From Stenotrophomonas oahuensis (lineage in GTDB: Bacteria > Pseudomonadota > Gammaproteobacteria > Xanthomonadales > Xanthomonadaceae): DNA of 64,000 bases. The stretch is taken from the NCBI RefSeq assembly GCF_031834595.1, contig NZ_CP115541.1, positions 3,280,501 through 3,344,500 of the forward strand, written 5' to 3'. The translations under genes and the position numbers were made by a program. Below, piece by piece: positions 22,953 through 34,955 of this stretch; the stretch's first letter is position 1, and the number at the start of each line of letters is the position of its first letter. The notes below the pieces were generated by a model. That model ran no database searches. It had not been told where the DNA came from and saw only the letters and a list, made by a program, of their open reading frames with translations.

Positions 22953-23606
22953 TCAGAACCACTTCTGCAGCAGGTCCCCGACGTACTGCACCAGCTGCCC
23001 GGAACTGAATCCAAAGAACAGCACGGCGGCGATCGCGCCGATCCAGTTGATCGCCATCAACACACCGTCGCGTTCCAGCAGCGCCAGTGAGAACAGCAGC
23101 AGCTGGAAGCCGAACAGATAGTTGGTGAACGGGATCGGCAGCGACAGCAGCACGCCGACCAGGATCAGCAGCAGGCCGGTGAAGGCGTGTGCGGGCAGCG
23201 GCACCAGCAGGGCAGGGTTGCGCGGCTTGAGCAGCCGGTCCAGACGACGCAGCGCGCCGTCGATCCGGGCCAGAAAGCGATGCATGGTGCCGCGGCGCGG
23301 ACCGCGGTTGGCAATGAACCCCGGCAGCCAGGGGCGGCGCATGCCGCACAGCATCTGCGCGCCGATCAGCAGCACCAGCGGGCCACTGACCGCGCCACCG
23401 ATGCCTGGAATCGGAATGAACGCGGGCAGGATGGTCACGAACAGGAACACGCCAAACGCGCTCTGCTGCAGGTTCTGCAGAATCTGGCCGAGCTTGAGGT
23501 GCTCGTCCGGGTCGCCGTGGTCAAACATCGCCAGCAGGGTACGGATACCCTCGTTCTGATATTCGGGCCGGCTCTGGTCCGGGGTCGGGTCAGCCGGTGA
23601 GTTCAT
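22953..23606 (-). CDS. Exopolysaccharide synthesis ExoD family protein
   Basis: A 217-residue inner-membrane protein of the ExoD family. LKLGQILQNLQQSAFGVFLF lies near residue 38, IPGIGGAVSGPLVLLIGAQM near 68, and there are three to four hydrophobic C-terminal segments (LLLILVGVLLSLPIPFTNYL and others). ExoD was first linked to exopolysaccharide and alkaline tolerance in rhizobia; the biochemical role is unknown. The start at 23606 lies inside the end of the CNNM/CorC gene (17-base overlap), which indicates one operon. Confidence 0.87.
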   Translation of the reverse strand: MNSPADPTPDQSRPEYQNEGIRTLLAMFDHGDPDEHLKLGQILQNLQQSAFGVFLFVTILPAFIPIPGIGGAVSGPLVLLIGAQMLCGMRRPWLPGFIANRGPRRGTMHRFLARIDGALRRLDRLLKPRNPALLVPLPAHAFTGLLLILVGVLLSLPIPFTNYLFGFQLLLFSLALLERDGVLMAINWIGAIAAVLFFGFSSGQLVQYVGDLLQKWF

Positions 23607-24912
23607 CGGTTTCCTCTTCGGCCAGCGTGCGCAGCAGCAGCTTGTCCACGCGTGCGCCGTCCAGGTCGACGATCTCGATGCGCCATCCGGCCCAGTCGAA
23701 GTACTCGCCGGCGTGCGGAATACGGCCGAAGTAATGAATGCACATGCCGGCCAGGGTGTAGTAGTCACCGTCCTCGGCGTCGGGCAGCTCCACATTGCCC
23801 ATCAGTTCGCGCAGGTCCTCGATCGACAGCGAACCGTCGACCAAGAACGAGCCGTCCTCGCGGGTTACCACCAGCGCGTCCTCGTCGACGTTCTCCACCG
23901 ACTGCAGGCGGCCGACCACCGCGCCCATCAGGTCGCTGATGGTCACCAGACCCTGGATCTCGCCGTATTCGTCCACCACCAGCGCCATCGACTGCTGTTC
24001 TTCACGGAAGATCTCCAGCAGCTTCATCGCGTGCGTGGACTCGGAGACGTACAGCGGTTCGCGCAGCTGCTGGAACAGCGACTGGTCGTCGCGCACCAGG
24101 CGGGTGACCAGGCTCTTGACCTCGAGCACGCCGACGATTTCCTGGTCGTTGTCGCGGTACACCGGGTAGCGCGAGAACTCGTGCTCCCGCATGGCGGCCA
24201 GGTTCTTCTCGGCGCTGGCCGCGGTGTCCAGCCAGGCGATGCGGTTGCGCGGGGTCATCAGGCTATCGGCCGTGCGGTCGCCCAGGCGCATCACGCGGTT
24301 CATCATGTCGCGCTCGTGCGCATCGATCACGCCGGCTTCGTGGCTTTCGGCCACCAGCATGCGGATCTCTTCTTCGGTGACCTGGGCGGCTTCGTCCTTG
24401 CCCAGGCCCAGCACGCGCAGCACCATCTGGGTGGTGTGGGACAGCAGCCAGACGAACGGGAAGGCCAGCTTGGCCAGCCAGCTCATCGGCAGCGCGACCA
24501 GTCCGGCGATGTCTTCGGAACGGGTCAGGGCCAGTCGTTTCGGCACCAGTTCGCCGAAGATCAGCGTCACAAAGGTGATCAGGGTGACCGCCAGGCCCTT
24601 GCCGACCAGCTCGGCATAGCCGAAGCCCGGCATCAGGTCGCGGATCCACACGGCAATGGCTTCACCGATCGCATCGCCACCCAGCAGGCCGGTCAGCACG
24701 CCGATCACGGTGATGCCGATCTGCACGGTGGACAGGAAGCTCTCGGGCTTCTCGGACAGTTCCAGCGCCTTGGCTGCGCGCTTGGACGAGGTGGCCATCT
24801 GCTTGAGCCGGCTCTTGCGCGAGGTCATGACCGACATCTCGGACATGGCGAAGAAACCGTTGAGCAGGATCAGGGCGAATACAACAAGAATCAGTTCAAA
24901 CACGGGCGTCAT
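23590..24912 (-). CDS. CNNM/CorC (HlyC/CorC) family transporter
   Basis: A 440-residue membrane protein implicated in Mg/Co efflux. The DUF21 membrane domain (about 1-190, starting ELILVVFALILLNGFFAMSE, with LSTVQIGITVIGVLTGLLGG and LIFGELVPKRLAL) is followed by a paired CBS domain (about 210-335, with MTPRNRIAWLDTAA and IQGLVTISDLMGAVVG) and a C-terminal CorC_HlyC domain (345-435, GSFLVDGSLSIEDLRELMG). It is the first gene of a unit with the ExoD-like gene. Confidence 0.93.
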   Translation of the reverse strand: MTPVFELILVVFALILLNGFFAMSEMSVMTSRKSRLKQMATSSKRAAKALELSEKPESFLSTVQIGITVIGVLTGLLGGDAIGEAIAVWIRDLMPGFGYAELVGKGLAVTLITFVTLIFGELVPKRLALTRSEDIAGLVALPMSWLAKLAFPFVWLLSHTTQMVLRVLGLGKDEAAQVTEEEIRMLVAESHEAGVIDAHERDMMNRVMRLGDRTADSLMTPRNRIAWLDTAASAEKNLAAMREHEFSRYPVYRDNDQEIVGVLEVKSLVTRLVRDDQSLFQQLREPLYVSESTHAMKLLEIFREEQQSMALVVDEYGEIQGLVTISDLMGAVVGRLQSVENVDEDALVVTREDGSFLVDGSLSIEDLRELMGNVELPDAEDGDYYTLAGMCIHYFGRIPHAGEYFDWAGWRIEIVDLDGARVDKLLLRTLAEEETDELTG

Positions 24913-25188
24913 CCCCGGTTGGTGGCAGGGAGGAGGGTGTGTTCAAGCTGGGGCGGCTACCGGAGGGCGCGCGGGCGCGGCGGTGCGGCGGGGGGTAAGG
25001 GTCGTCGTCCATAGAGTGCACCCGAGGGTGCCGGTGCATCTTAACAAAAGGCCGGGGGAGGGGTGCAAACAGGGTCGTTCAGACGGGCCGGAGCCGGCGT
25101 GAAGATGACGGGAGTACCCGGAATGGACATCAAACCGTCATAATTCCGCCCGGTGCCGTCCTTCCTCGACGGCGAATCAGGTTTCCCC

Positions 25189-25815
25189 ATGTTCTCTCTG
25201 CAGACCATTTTCGGCTCCGGCAAGCAGTTCTACACCCTGCTGGACGAGGCCGCACAGGCCGCGCACGACGCTGCCAAAGCCCTTCACTCCATGCTGCGCG
25301 CCGCTGACCGGCAGCCGGCCCTGGACGCCTTCAAACTGGCCCGCCTGCGCGAACGCGCGGCCTCGGACAAGATCAGCCAGGCGCTGGTGGACAGCTTCAT
25401 GACCCCGATCGAGCGCGAGGACATCGAAGCTCTGGGTTCGGCGCTGTACAAGATCCCCAAGCAGATCGAGAAGTTCGCCGACCGCTATTCGCTGGCGACC
25501 ACCCACCTGGAGCACATCGACTTCGCCCCGCGTGCGGCGATGCTGGAGCAGGCCGCCAGCGTGGTGGTGGAGATGGTGGCCGACCTGCGCCACATGAACC
25601 TGGACCGGATGACCGCGCTGAATGAAAAGCTGCGCTCGCTGGAAAACGAAGCCGACCGCCTGATGCTCGAGCTGTACCGCGACATCTATTCCGGTCGCCT
25701 GGACAACCTGCAGATGTTCCTGCTCAAGGAATTCTTCGAGATCCTGGAAAAGGCCATCGACCGCTGCCGCGAGGCGGGCGTGGTGGCCTACCAGATCGTG
25801 CTCAAGAACAGCTGA
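25189..25815 (+). CDS. DUF47 phosphate-transport accessory protein
   Basis: A 208-residue PhoU-like helical protein that goes with Pit phosphate transporters. LQTIFGSGKQFYTLLDEAAQ, then SFMTPIEREDIEALGSALYK (typical DUF47) and the C-terminal ILEKAIDRCREAGVVAYQIV are visible. ATG 25189 begins the conserved part. The Pit gene follows after 12 bases. The stretch CGTCATAATTC (about 25135-25145) resembles half a Pho box, but a full PhoB site is not convincing. Bases 24913-25188 hold no other gene. Confidence 0.92.
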   Translation: MFSLQTIFGSGKQFYTLLDEAAQAAHDAAKALHSMLRAADRQPALDAFKLARLRERAASDKISQALVDSFMTPIEREDIEALGSALYKIPKQIEKFADRYSLATTHLEHIDFAPRAAMLEQAASVVVEMVADLRHMNLDRMTALNEKLRSLENEADRLMLELYRDIYSGRLDNLQMFLLKEFFEILEKAIDRCREAGVVAYQIVLKNS

Positions 25816-25827
25816 CGGGCCTCCAGC

Positions 25828-26949
25828 ATGCTGACCCTCGTTCTGGTCGTGATCCTGGCTGCACTCGTCTTCGAGTTCATCAACGGCTTCCACGACACTG
25901 CCAACTCCATTGCCACGGTGGTGGCGACCAAGGTGCTGTCGCCCGGCTGGGCGGTGATGCTGGCCGCCTTCATGAACCTCATCGGCGCGCTCACCGGCAC
26001 GGCGGTGGCGTTGACCATCGCCTCGGGCCTGCTCAACACCAATGTGGTCGACGTGACCCCGCAGGTGATCCTGTGCGCGCTGCTGGGCGGCATCATCTGG
26101 AACCTGATCACCTGGTGGAAGGGCCTGCCGTCCTCGTCCTCGCACGCGCTGATCGGCGGTCTGTGCGGTGCCGGTCTGGCCGCAGCCCACAACAACTGGG
26201 ACGCGCTGATCTGGTCCGAGCGCATCGGCACCTGGGCCCAGAACAAGGGCCTGCTGTGGAAGGTGTTCCTGCCGATGATTACCTCGCCGATCGCGGGCTT
26301 CCTGCTCGGTATCGTGGTGATGATGCTGCTGTGGGCGATCATCGCCGGCATGGCCAAGGTCGGCGGCTGGCTGGGTCGTCTGGCCCGTCCGCGCATCGTC
26401 AATGCCTTCTTCGGCAAGGCGCAGATCGTCTCGGCGGCCTACATGGGCTTCGCCCACGGCCACAACGACGCGCAGAAGACCATGGGCATCATCGCGATGA
26501 CCCTGATTGGTGCTGAAGCCACCGGCGCGCTGGACGACCTGCCGACGTGGCTGGCCTTCCTGCACCCGGACGCCAGCGCAGGCGAGGGCATCGCGATGTG
26601 GATCGTGCTGACCTGTGCCGTGGTGATGGCGGCCGGTACCGCGTCGGGCGGCTGGAAGATCATCAAGACGCTGGGCCATAAGATGGTCAAGCTGCACCCG
26701 ATCCACGGCTTCGCGGCCGAAACCAGCTCGGCGACGATCCTGACCCTGGCCGCACACTTCGGCATGCCGGTGTCGACCACGCACAGCATCTCGACCGCGA
26801 TCATGGGCGTGGGTTACGCCAAGAACCCGCGTTCGCTGCGTTTCGGCGTGATCGAGCGCATCATCTGGGCCTGGATCCTGACCATCCCGGCGGCGGGCGG
26901 CTGCGCCTACCTCATCCTCAAGCTGTTCGAGCTGGTTGGCTGGGCGTGA
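25828..26949 (+). CDS. pit: Low-affinity inorganic phosphate transporter Pit
   Basis: A 373-residue inner-membrane phosphate/cation symporter. Both PiT signatures are visible: FEFINGFHDTANSIATVVAT near residue 12 and AETSSATILTLAAHFGMPVS then TTHSISTAIMGVG near 295-325. About ten membrane segments are seen; the short PiT subtype fits. It works with the upstream DUF47 protein and ends at a clear terminator. Confidence 0.95.
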   Translation: MLTLVLVVILAALVFEFINGFHDTANSIATVVATKVLSPGWAVMLAAFMNLIGALTGTAVALTIASGLLNTNVVDVTPQVILCALLGGIIWNLITWWKGLPSSSSHALIGGLCGAGLAAAHNNWDALIWSERIGTWAQNKGLLWKVFLPMITSPIAGFLLGIVVMMLLWAIIAGMAKVGGWLGRLARPRIVNAFFGKAQIVSAAYMGFAHGHNDAQKTMGIIAMTLIGAEATGALDDLPTWLAFLHPDASAGEGIAMWIVLTCAVVMAAGTASGGWKIIKTLGHKMVKLHPIHGFAAETSSATILTLAAHFGMPVSTTHSISTAIMGVGYAKNPRSLRFGVIERIIWAWILTIPAAGGCAYLILKLFELVGWA

Positions 26950-26972
26950 TCGGTTGTTGATTCTTGATGCGA

Positions 26973-26998
26973 AAAATCCGGCTTCGGCCGGGTTTTTT
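26973..26998 (+). terminator. Intrinsic terminator after pit
   Basis: Stem AATCCGGC/GCCGGGTT with a TTCG tetraloop and a run of six T, 24 bases after the stop. Confidence 0.93.
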
Positions 26999-27079
26999 GT
27001 TGGCTGCGGGATTGCGTCGGCATTCGACGGTTTACGTTTCGCCGGGCATTGCCCGGCTGCTGTTGCATATGGGCAACAG

Positions 27080-27233
27080 CCGGTGGTCATCGGTTCCTGT
27101 GTTTGGGCGTGCCGGGATGGGTTTGTGGGACACGCCGTGAATCCATCCATGGAGGCTCGTCAAAAACATCCATGTTTTTGACGGTCCCGCAAACCCACCC
27201 CGGCACGCCCCAGACAGTTGGCCGGTGGCCATG
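27080..27233. repeat. Large palindromic element, type I (copy 1)
   Basis: Outer arms of about 23 bases (27110-27132 and 27184-27206; core GATGGGTTTGTGGGAC with GTCCCGCAAACCCACC) enclose a 26-base inner palindrome, CGTCAAAAACAT/ATGTTTTTGACG (27158-27183). The edges read CCGGTGGTCATCGG and CCGGTGGCCATGG. A near-identical copy in reverse orientation lies at 59141-59295. It encodes nothing I can support. Confidence 0.88.
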
Positions 27234-27246
27234 GAAGATCAAAAGC

Positions 27247-27370
27247 CGCGCGCGTCCCCGGTGGAATCGGAATGCCCCGGTGGGATCGGTCGACAGGCGA
27301 TCGCCCTGAATTCCTCAACAATCGGTAACGCATGACCCCAGATCAACGTTGCCGTTGATGTGGCATTTCC
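27247..27370 (+). repeat. Linker repeat, copy B
   Basis: It shares CGGTCGACAG, CGGTAACGCATGA, GCCGTTGAT and GGCATTTCCCATGGCC with copies at about 379-472 (A) and 59040-59151 (C). In this copy it joins a type I element on its left to a type II element on its right. Confidence 0.8.
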
Positions 27371-27525
27371 CATGGCCACCGACCCACTGTCTATGGCGGG
27401 TCGGGATGGGCTGGAGGGGGCATGAGCCGCATGGATGCGGCGACTGAGCTTACAAGGACGTACTTGCAGCGTCCCCCGGAACGCCCGTCCCGATCCGCCA
27501 ACCCAGAGAAACCGATGACCACCGG
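27371..27525. repeat. Large palindromic element, type II (copy 1)
   Basis: Outer arms (ATGGCGGGTCGGGATGGGCT near 27393 with ACGCCCGTCCCGATCCGCC near 27481) enclose the inner hairpin GCCGCAT-GG-ATGCGGC (27426-27441). The edges CCATGGCCACCG and ACCGATGACCACCGG match those of the type I element although the arms differ. A reverse-oriented copy lies at 58874-59024. Confidence 0.85.
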
Positions 27526-27604
27526 CTGTTCTCCAAAAACCAGCAGCAGCCGGGCAGCGCCCGGCGAAACGTAAACCGTCGAGTGCCGACAATCCGGCAG
27601 CCAA

Positions 27605-27632
27605 GAAAAAACCCCGCCGAAGCGGGGCTTTT
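27605..27632 (-). terminator. Intrinsic terminator of parE
   Basis: Read on the minus strand, AAGCCCCGC-TTCG-GCGGGGTT is followed by a T run. It ends 10 bases past the parE stop. Confidence 0.92.
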
Positions 27633-27642
27633 CGCGAAGAGC

Positions 27643-29532
27643 TTAGACCTCCAGCGAGGCCAGGTCGCCCTTGTTTTCCAGCCATTGCTTGCGGTCGCCC
27701 GCGCGCTTCTTGGCCAGCAGCATGTCCATCAGGGCGCTGGTCTGCTCGTCGTCGTCCACGGTCAGCTGCACCAGGCGGCGCGTGTCCGGGTGGATGGTCG
27801 ATTCGCGCAGCTGCTCCGGGTTCATTTCGCCCAGACCCTTGAAGCGGGTCACGCTGACCTGGCCCTTGATCTTCTCGCGCTCGATCTTGTCCAGCAGCGA
27901 ACGCTTTTCTTCTTCGTCCAGTGCGTAGAACACCTGCTTGCCCACGTCCACGCGGAACAGCGGCGGCATCGCCACGAACACGTGGCCGGCCGCGACCAGC
28001 GCCGGGAAGTGCTTCAGGAACAGCGCCGTCAGCAGCGTTGCAATGTGCAGGCCGTCCGAGTCCGCGTCGGCCAGGATCACCACCTTGCCGTAACGCAGCC
28101 CGCTGATGTCGTCCTTGCCCGGATCGCAGCCGATCGCAATCGCCAGGTTGTGCACTTCTTCCGAAGCCAGCACGCTGCCCGAGGCCACTTCCCAGGTGTT
28201 CAGGATCTTGCCGCGCAGCGGCATGATCGCCTGGAAGTCCTTGTCGCGCGCCTGCTTGGCACTGCCGCCGGCCGAGTCACCTTCCACCAGGAACAGCTCG
28301 GTGCGCGAAAGATCCTGGCTGATGCAGTCCGCCAGCTTGCCCGGCAGGGCAGGGCCCTGGGTCACCTTCTTGCGCACCACCAGCTTTTCGGTCTTCAGGC
28401 GCGCGCTCGCGCGCTCGATCGCCAGCTGCGCGATCTGCTCGCCCAGCGCCACGTTCTGGTTCAGCAGCAGGCTGAAAGCGTCATGTGCGGCACCTTCCAC
28501 GAAGCCTGCCGCCTGGCGCGACGACAGTCGCTCCTTGGTCTGGCCGCTGAACTGCGGGTCGGTCATCTTCAGCGACAGCACGAACGAGACCCGGTCCCAC
28601 ACGTCTTCCGGGGCCAGCTTCACGCCACGCGGCAGCAGGTTGCGGAAATCGCAGAACTCGCGCAGCGCCTCGGTCAGGCCGGTGCGCAGGCCGTTGGCGT
28701 GGGTGCCGTGCTGCGCGGTCGGAATCAGGTTGACGTAGCTTTCCTGCACCAGTTCGCCGTCCGGCAGCCAGGCCACCGCCCAGTCGACCACTTCGGTGTC
28801 CTTCTTCAGCGAACCCACGAACAGGTTCGCCGGCAGCATCTCGCGTTCGCCCAGTTCCACCTTCAGGTAGTCACTCAGGCCGTCCTCGAAGTACCAGCTG
28901 TCCTGCTCGCCGGTGGCTTCGTCGAGCAGCTTCACGGTCAGGCCCGGGCACAGCACCGCCTTGGCGCGCAGCAGGTGGCGCAGCGCCCGCAGGTTGTACT
29001 TGGGGGTGTCGAAGTACTTCGGGTCGGCCCAGAAGCGCACGCGGGTACCGGTGTTCTTCTTGCCCACGCTGCCGACCACTTCCAGCGGGGTGGCGCGGTC
29101 GCCATTGCGGAAGGTGATGCGGTGCTCACTGCCTTCGCGCTTGATGTGCACTTCCACCAGGGTCGACAGCGCGTTCACCACGCTGACGCCCACGCCGTGC
29201 AGGCCGCCGGAGAAGGTGTAGTTCTTGTTGCTGAACTTGCCGCCCGCGTGCAGGCGGGTGAGGATCAGTTCCACGCCCGGGATCTTTTCTTCCGGGTGGA
29301 TGTCCACCGGCATGCCGCGGCCGTCGTCGCTGACCTCGCAGCTGCCATCCTTGTACAGGGTGACTTCGATCGTGTGGGCGTGCCCGGCCAGGGCTTCGTC
29401 GACGGCGTTGTCGATCACTTCCTGCGCCAGATGGTTCGGGCGCGCAGTGTCGGTGTACATGCCGGGACGGCGCTTGACCGGGTCCAGGCCGGACAGGACT
29501 TCAATATCGGCGGCGTTATAACGGGCGTTCAT
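27643..29532 (-). CDS. parE: DNA topoisomerase IV subunit B
   Basis: The ATPase subunit of topoisomerase IV (629 aa), which decatenates replicated chromosomes with ParC. The GHKL ATPase domain has DNAVDEALAGHA, DDGRGMPVDIHPEE and GGLHGVGVSVVNALS. The transducer domain follows. The TOPRIM domain has EGDSAGGSAKQARD near 415 and DADSDGLHIATLLTALFLKH near 495, and the tail contains RFKGLGEMNPEQL. The length matches the ParE rather than the GyrB type (no GyrB insert). It is transcribed alone and ends at its own terminator. Confidence 0.96.
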   Translation of the reverse strand: MNARYNAADIEVLSGLDPVKRRPGMYTDTARPNHLAQEVIDNAVDEALAGHAHTIEVTLYKDGSCEVSDDGRGMPVDIHPEEKIPGVELILTRLHAGGKFSNKNYTFSGGLHGVGVSVVNALSTLVEVHIKREGSEHRITFRNGDRATPLEVVGSVGKKNTGTRVRFWADPKYFDTPKYNLRALRHLLRAKAVLCPGLTVKLLDEATGEQDSWYFEDGLSDYLKVELGEREMLPANLFVGSLKKDTEVVDWAVAWLPDGELVQESYVNLIPTAQHGTHANGLRTGLTEALREFCDFRNLLPRGVKLAPEDVWDRVSFVLSLKMTDPQFSGQTKERLSSRQAAGFVEGAAHDAFSLLLNQNVALGEQIAQLAIERASARLKTEKLVVRKKVTQGPALPGKLADCISQDLSRTELFLVEGDSAGGSAKQARDKDFQAIMPLRGKILNTWEVASGSVLASEEVHNLAIAIGCDPGKDDISGLRYGKVVILADADSDGLHIATLLTALFLKHFPALVAAGHVFVAMPPLFRVDVGKQVFYALDEEEKRSLLDKIEREKIKGQVSVTRFKGLGEMNPEQLRESTIHPDTRRLVQLTVDDDEQTSALMDMLLAKKRAGDRKQWLENKGDLASLEV

Positions 29533-29696
29533 CTGTCTTCATAAAGCGCAATGCGACGGCGAAGTGTGCGGTCTGGACAGGTTTTTTGCACGCCATACGT
29601 TCAGGGGGCGGCCGAAATCGACGCGATACACTGTGCGCGGTGGAATTCCGGGTGTTCCGGAAGGCCCCAACCCAAGCTCATACCGCGAGGAGACCC

Positions 29697-29936
29697 ATGA
29701 AGAAGTTGCTGACCATCGCTGCCATTGCCGCCGCCGTCGTGGCCGTGCCGCTGGCACTGGCCCAGAACGCCGGACAGGGCCAGCCCGCACCGCAGCAGGG
29801 CGAGCAGGCCGACCGGGCGCAGGCGGAAGCCGACGCCAAGGCCAAGCGCCGCGCCGCGGCCACCGCTGAAATGAAGGCCAAGGGCCAGCAGGCCCCGCAG
29901 CAGGAAGAAGAAGAGGAAGCGCGCAAGAAGAAGTAA
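29697..29936 (+). CDS. Small secreted, highly charged protein (79 aa)
   Basis: A 79-residue protein with a Sec signal (MKKLLTIAAIAAAVVAVPLALA, cleavage after ALA). The mature part is almost entirely Gln, Ala, Glu and Lys, ending EEEEEARKKK, and is likely disordered or a single helix. A strong GAGGAG ribosome site precedes the ATG, and an intrinsic terminator follows, so it is a real short gene. The function is unknown; metal or polyanion binding in the periplasm is only a guess. Confidence 0.75.
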   Translation: MKKLLTIAAIAAAVVAVPLALAQNAGQGQPAPQQGEQADRAQAEADAKAKRRAAATAEMKAKGQQAPQQEEEEEARKKK

Positions 29937-31955
<2,019 letters not shown>

Positions 31956-32002
31956 AGCGCTGCCACGCCGTGCGTGGCTTCGCGCGCGCGGCTGGGTAAT
32001 AA

Positions 32003-33355
<1,353 letters not shown>

Positions 33356-33359
33356 TCCC

Positions 33360-33713
33360 ATGCGCGACTGGCGCTGGCTGCTGCTGGTGCTTGCGGTACT
33401 GCTGGCATGGCTGCAGTACCGCTTCTGGTTCGGCCCGGGCAATTCGGGTGAAGTGATGGTGCTCGAGGCCCAGGTTGAAAGCCAGAAACGCGACAACGAA
33501 GGCCTGCAGCAGCGCAATGACGCGCTCGCTGCCGAGGTCAAGGACCTCAAGGAAGGCGAGGCCGCCATTGAAGAGCGCGCGCGCAGCGAGCTCGGCATGA
33601 TCCGGCCCGGCGAGAAGTTCTACCGCGTGGTCGAGAACGCGCCCGTTGCCGCGCCGCATGCGCCGGCCGTGGTCCATGCCGACACCAGCGGCACCGCACC
33701 GGAGGTGCCCTGA
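33360..33713 (+). CDS. ftsB: Cell division protein FtsB
   Basis: A bitopic divisome protein (117 aa) that joins FtsL and FtsQ. A membrane helix at residues 5-21 ([18 protein letters not shown]) is followed by a coiled coil (about 35-70, [20 protein letters not shown]) and the FtsB end [15 protein letters not shown] Pro/Ala-rich tail follows. The stop TGA overlaps the ispD ATG by one base. Confidence 0.94.
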   Translation: MRDWRWLLLVLAVLLAWLQYRFWFGPGNSGEVMVLEAQVESQKRDNEGLQQRNDALAAEVKDLKEGEAAIEERARSELGMIRPGEKFYRVVENAPVAAPHAPAVVHADTSGTAPEVP

Positions 33714-34408
33714 TGGGCGGCATCTGGGCGGTGGTGCCGGCCGCCGGTCGTGGCACCCGTTTTGGCGGGGCCACACCCAAGCAGTATCTGGTCGCGGGCG
33801 ACCGCGTGCTGCTGGCGCATACCCTGGAAGCGCTGCTGTCGCATCCGGCAGTAGCCGGGGCGATGGTGGTCATTGCCGAGAACGACGCGGACTGGCCCGG
33901 CTGGTCCGCGCTGGCGGACAAGCCGATCCTGACCTGTACGGGCGGTGCCACCCGTGCCGAATCGGTGCTGGCCGGGCTGCAGGCGCTGCCGGAGGACGTG
34001 CGCGCGGATGAGTTCGTGCTGGTGCACGACGCTGCACGCCCCAATCTGGCCGCAGCCGACCTCGGCCGGCTGCTGGAAGTGGGGCGCAATGATCCGGTCG
34101 GCGCGATTCTCGCGGCACCGGTGCGCGACACCCTCAAGCGCGCGGGCGACGATGGCGGCATCGACGGAACCGAGCCGCGTGCGCGCCTGTGGCGCGCGCT
34201 GACCCCGCAGTTGTTCCGCCGGCACCAGCTTGCGCGCGCGCTGCAGGAGGCCGCCGCCGCCGGGGTGGAGATCACCGACGAGGCGATGGCGATGGAGCGG
34301 CAGGGGCTGCGTCCGTTGCTGGTGGAAGGCAACGAAGACAACTTCAAGGTCACCACGCCGTCGGATCTGTCCCGTTTTGAGTTCGAGTTGTCGCGACGCG
34401 GATCGTGA
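33713..34408 (+). CDS. ispD: MEP cytidylyltransferase IspD
   Basis: The third step of the MEP isoprenoid pathway, forming CDP-methylerythritol (231 aa). The nucleotide-binding motif is [20 protein letters not shown] at the N-terminus, with [12 protein letters not shown] near residue 105 and the C-terminal [20 protein letters not shown]. Its start overlaps the ftsB stop. A single REP unit separates it from ispF; the two genes act in the same pathway. Confidence 0.96.
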   Translation: MGGIWAVVPAAGRGTRFGGATPKQYLVAGDRVLLAHTLEALLSHPAVAGAMVVIAENDADWPGWSALADKPILTCTGGATRAESVLAGLQALPEDVRADEFVLVHDAARPNLAAADLGRLLEVGRNDPVGAILAAPVRDTLKRAGDDGGIDGTEPRARLWRALTPQLFRRHQLARALQEAAAAGVEITDEAMAMERQGLRPLLVEGNEDNFKVTTPSDLSRFEFELSRRGS

Positions 34409-34421
34409 TTTTGTATTGCCA

Positions 34422-34443
34422 AGCCGGGCAAGCCCGGCTCTAC
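34422..34443. repeat. Single GTAG REP element between ispD and ispF
   Basis: A palindrome AGCCGGGCAAGCCCGGCT with mirrored GTAG sits in the 49-base ispD-ispF gap, inside an operon of essential genes. It may modulate mRNA stability or read-through. Confidence 0.85.
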
Positions 34444-34457
34444 GTTAGGTTTAGATC

Positions 34458-34955
34458 ATGAATACGCCTGCATTTCCCCCGGTCCGTATCGGCCAGGGTT
34501 ACGACGTCCACGCCTTTGGCGAGGGCGACCACATCATGCTCGGCGGCGTGCGCGTGCCGCACAGCCAGGGCGTGCTGGCGCACAGCGACGGCGATGTGAT
34601 TCTGCACGCGCTGTGCGATGCCATGCTCGGCGCGCTGGCGCTGGGTGACATCGGCCAGCACTTCCCGCCGTCGGACATGCGCTGGAAGGATGCCGACAGC
34701 AGCCAGTTCCTGCAGCACTGCAACAGCCTGCTGCGCGACCGCGGCTGGCAGGTCGGCAATGCCGACATCACCGTGATCTGCGAGCGGCCCAAGGTCGGCC
34801 CGCATGCGCTGGCCATGCGCGAGCGCATCGCCGGGTTGCTCGGCAATGCGCTGGACGCGATCAGCGTCAAGGCCACCACCTCCGAAAAGCTGGGCTTCAC
34901 CGGTCGCAGCGAAGGCATCGCCGCCCAGGCCGTCGTGCTGCTGGTGGCGCTGTGA
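34458..34955 (+). CDS. ispF: MECDP synthase IspF
   Basis: The fifth MEP-pathway enzyme (165 aa), which cyclises CDP-ME phosphate. Metal ligands lie in GQGYDVHAF near residue 12; also visible are [19 protein letters not shown] (with His-Ser-Asp), [12 protein letters not shown] and the C-terminal [17 protein letters not shown]. The stop overlaps the truD GTG start by four bases. Confidence 0.96.
   Translation: MNTPAFPPVRIGQGYDVHAFGEGDHIMLGGVRVPHSQGVLAHSDGDVILHALCDAMLGALALGDIGQHFPPSDMRWKDADSSQFLQHCNSLLRDRGWQVGNADITVICERPKVGPHALAMRERIAGLLGNALDAISVKATTSEKLGFTGRSEGIAAQAVVLLVAL

Noticed and set aside
25177..27150. Open minus-strand frame over DUF47-pit
   Set aside because: Antisense shadow with His/Gln/Arg-rich composition; the plus-strand genes are clear.
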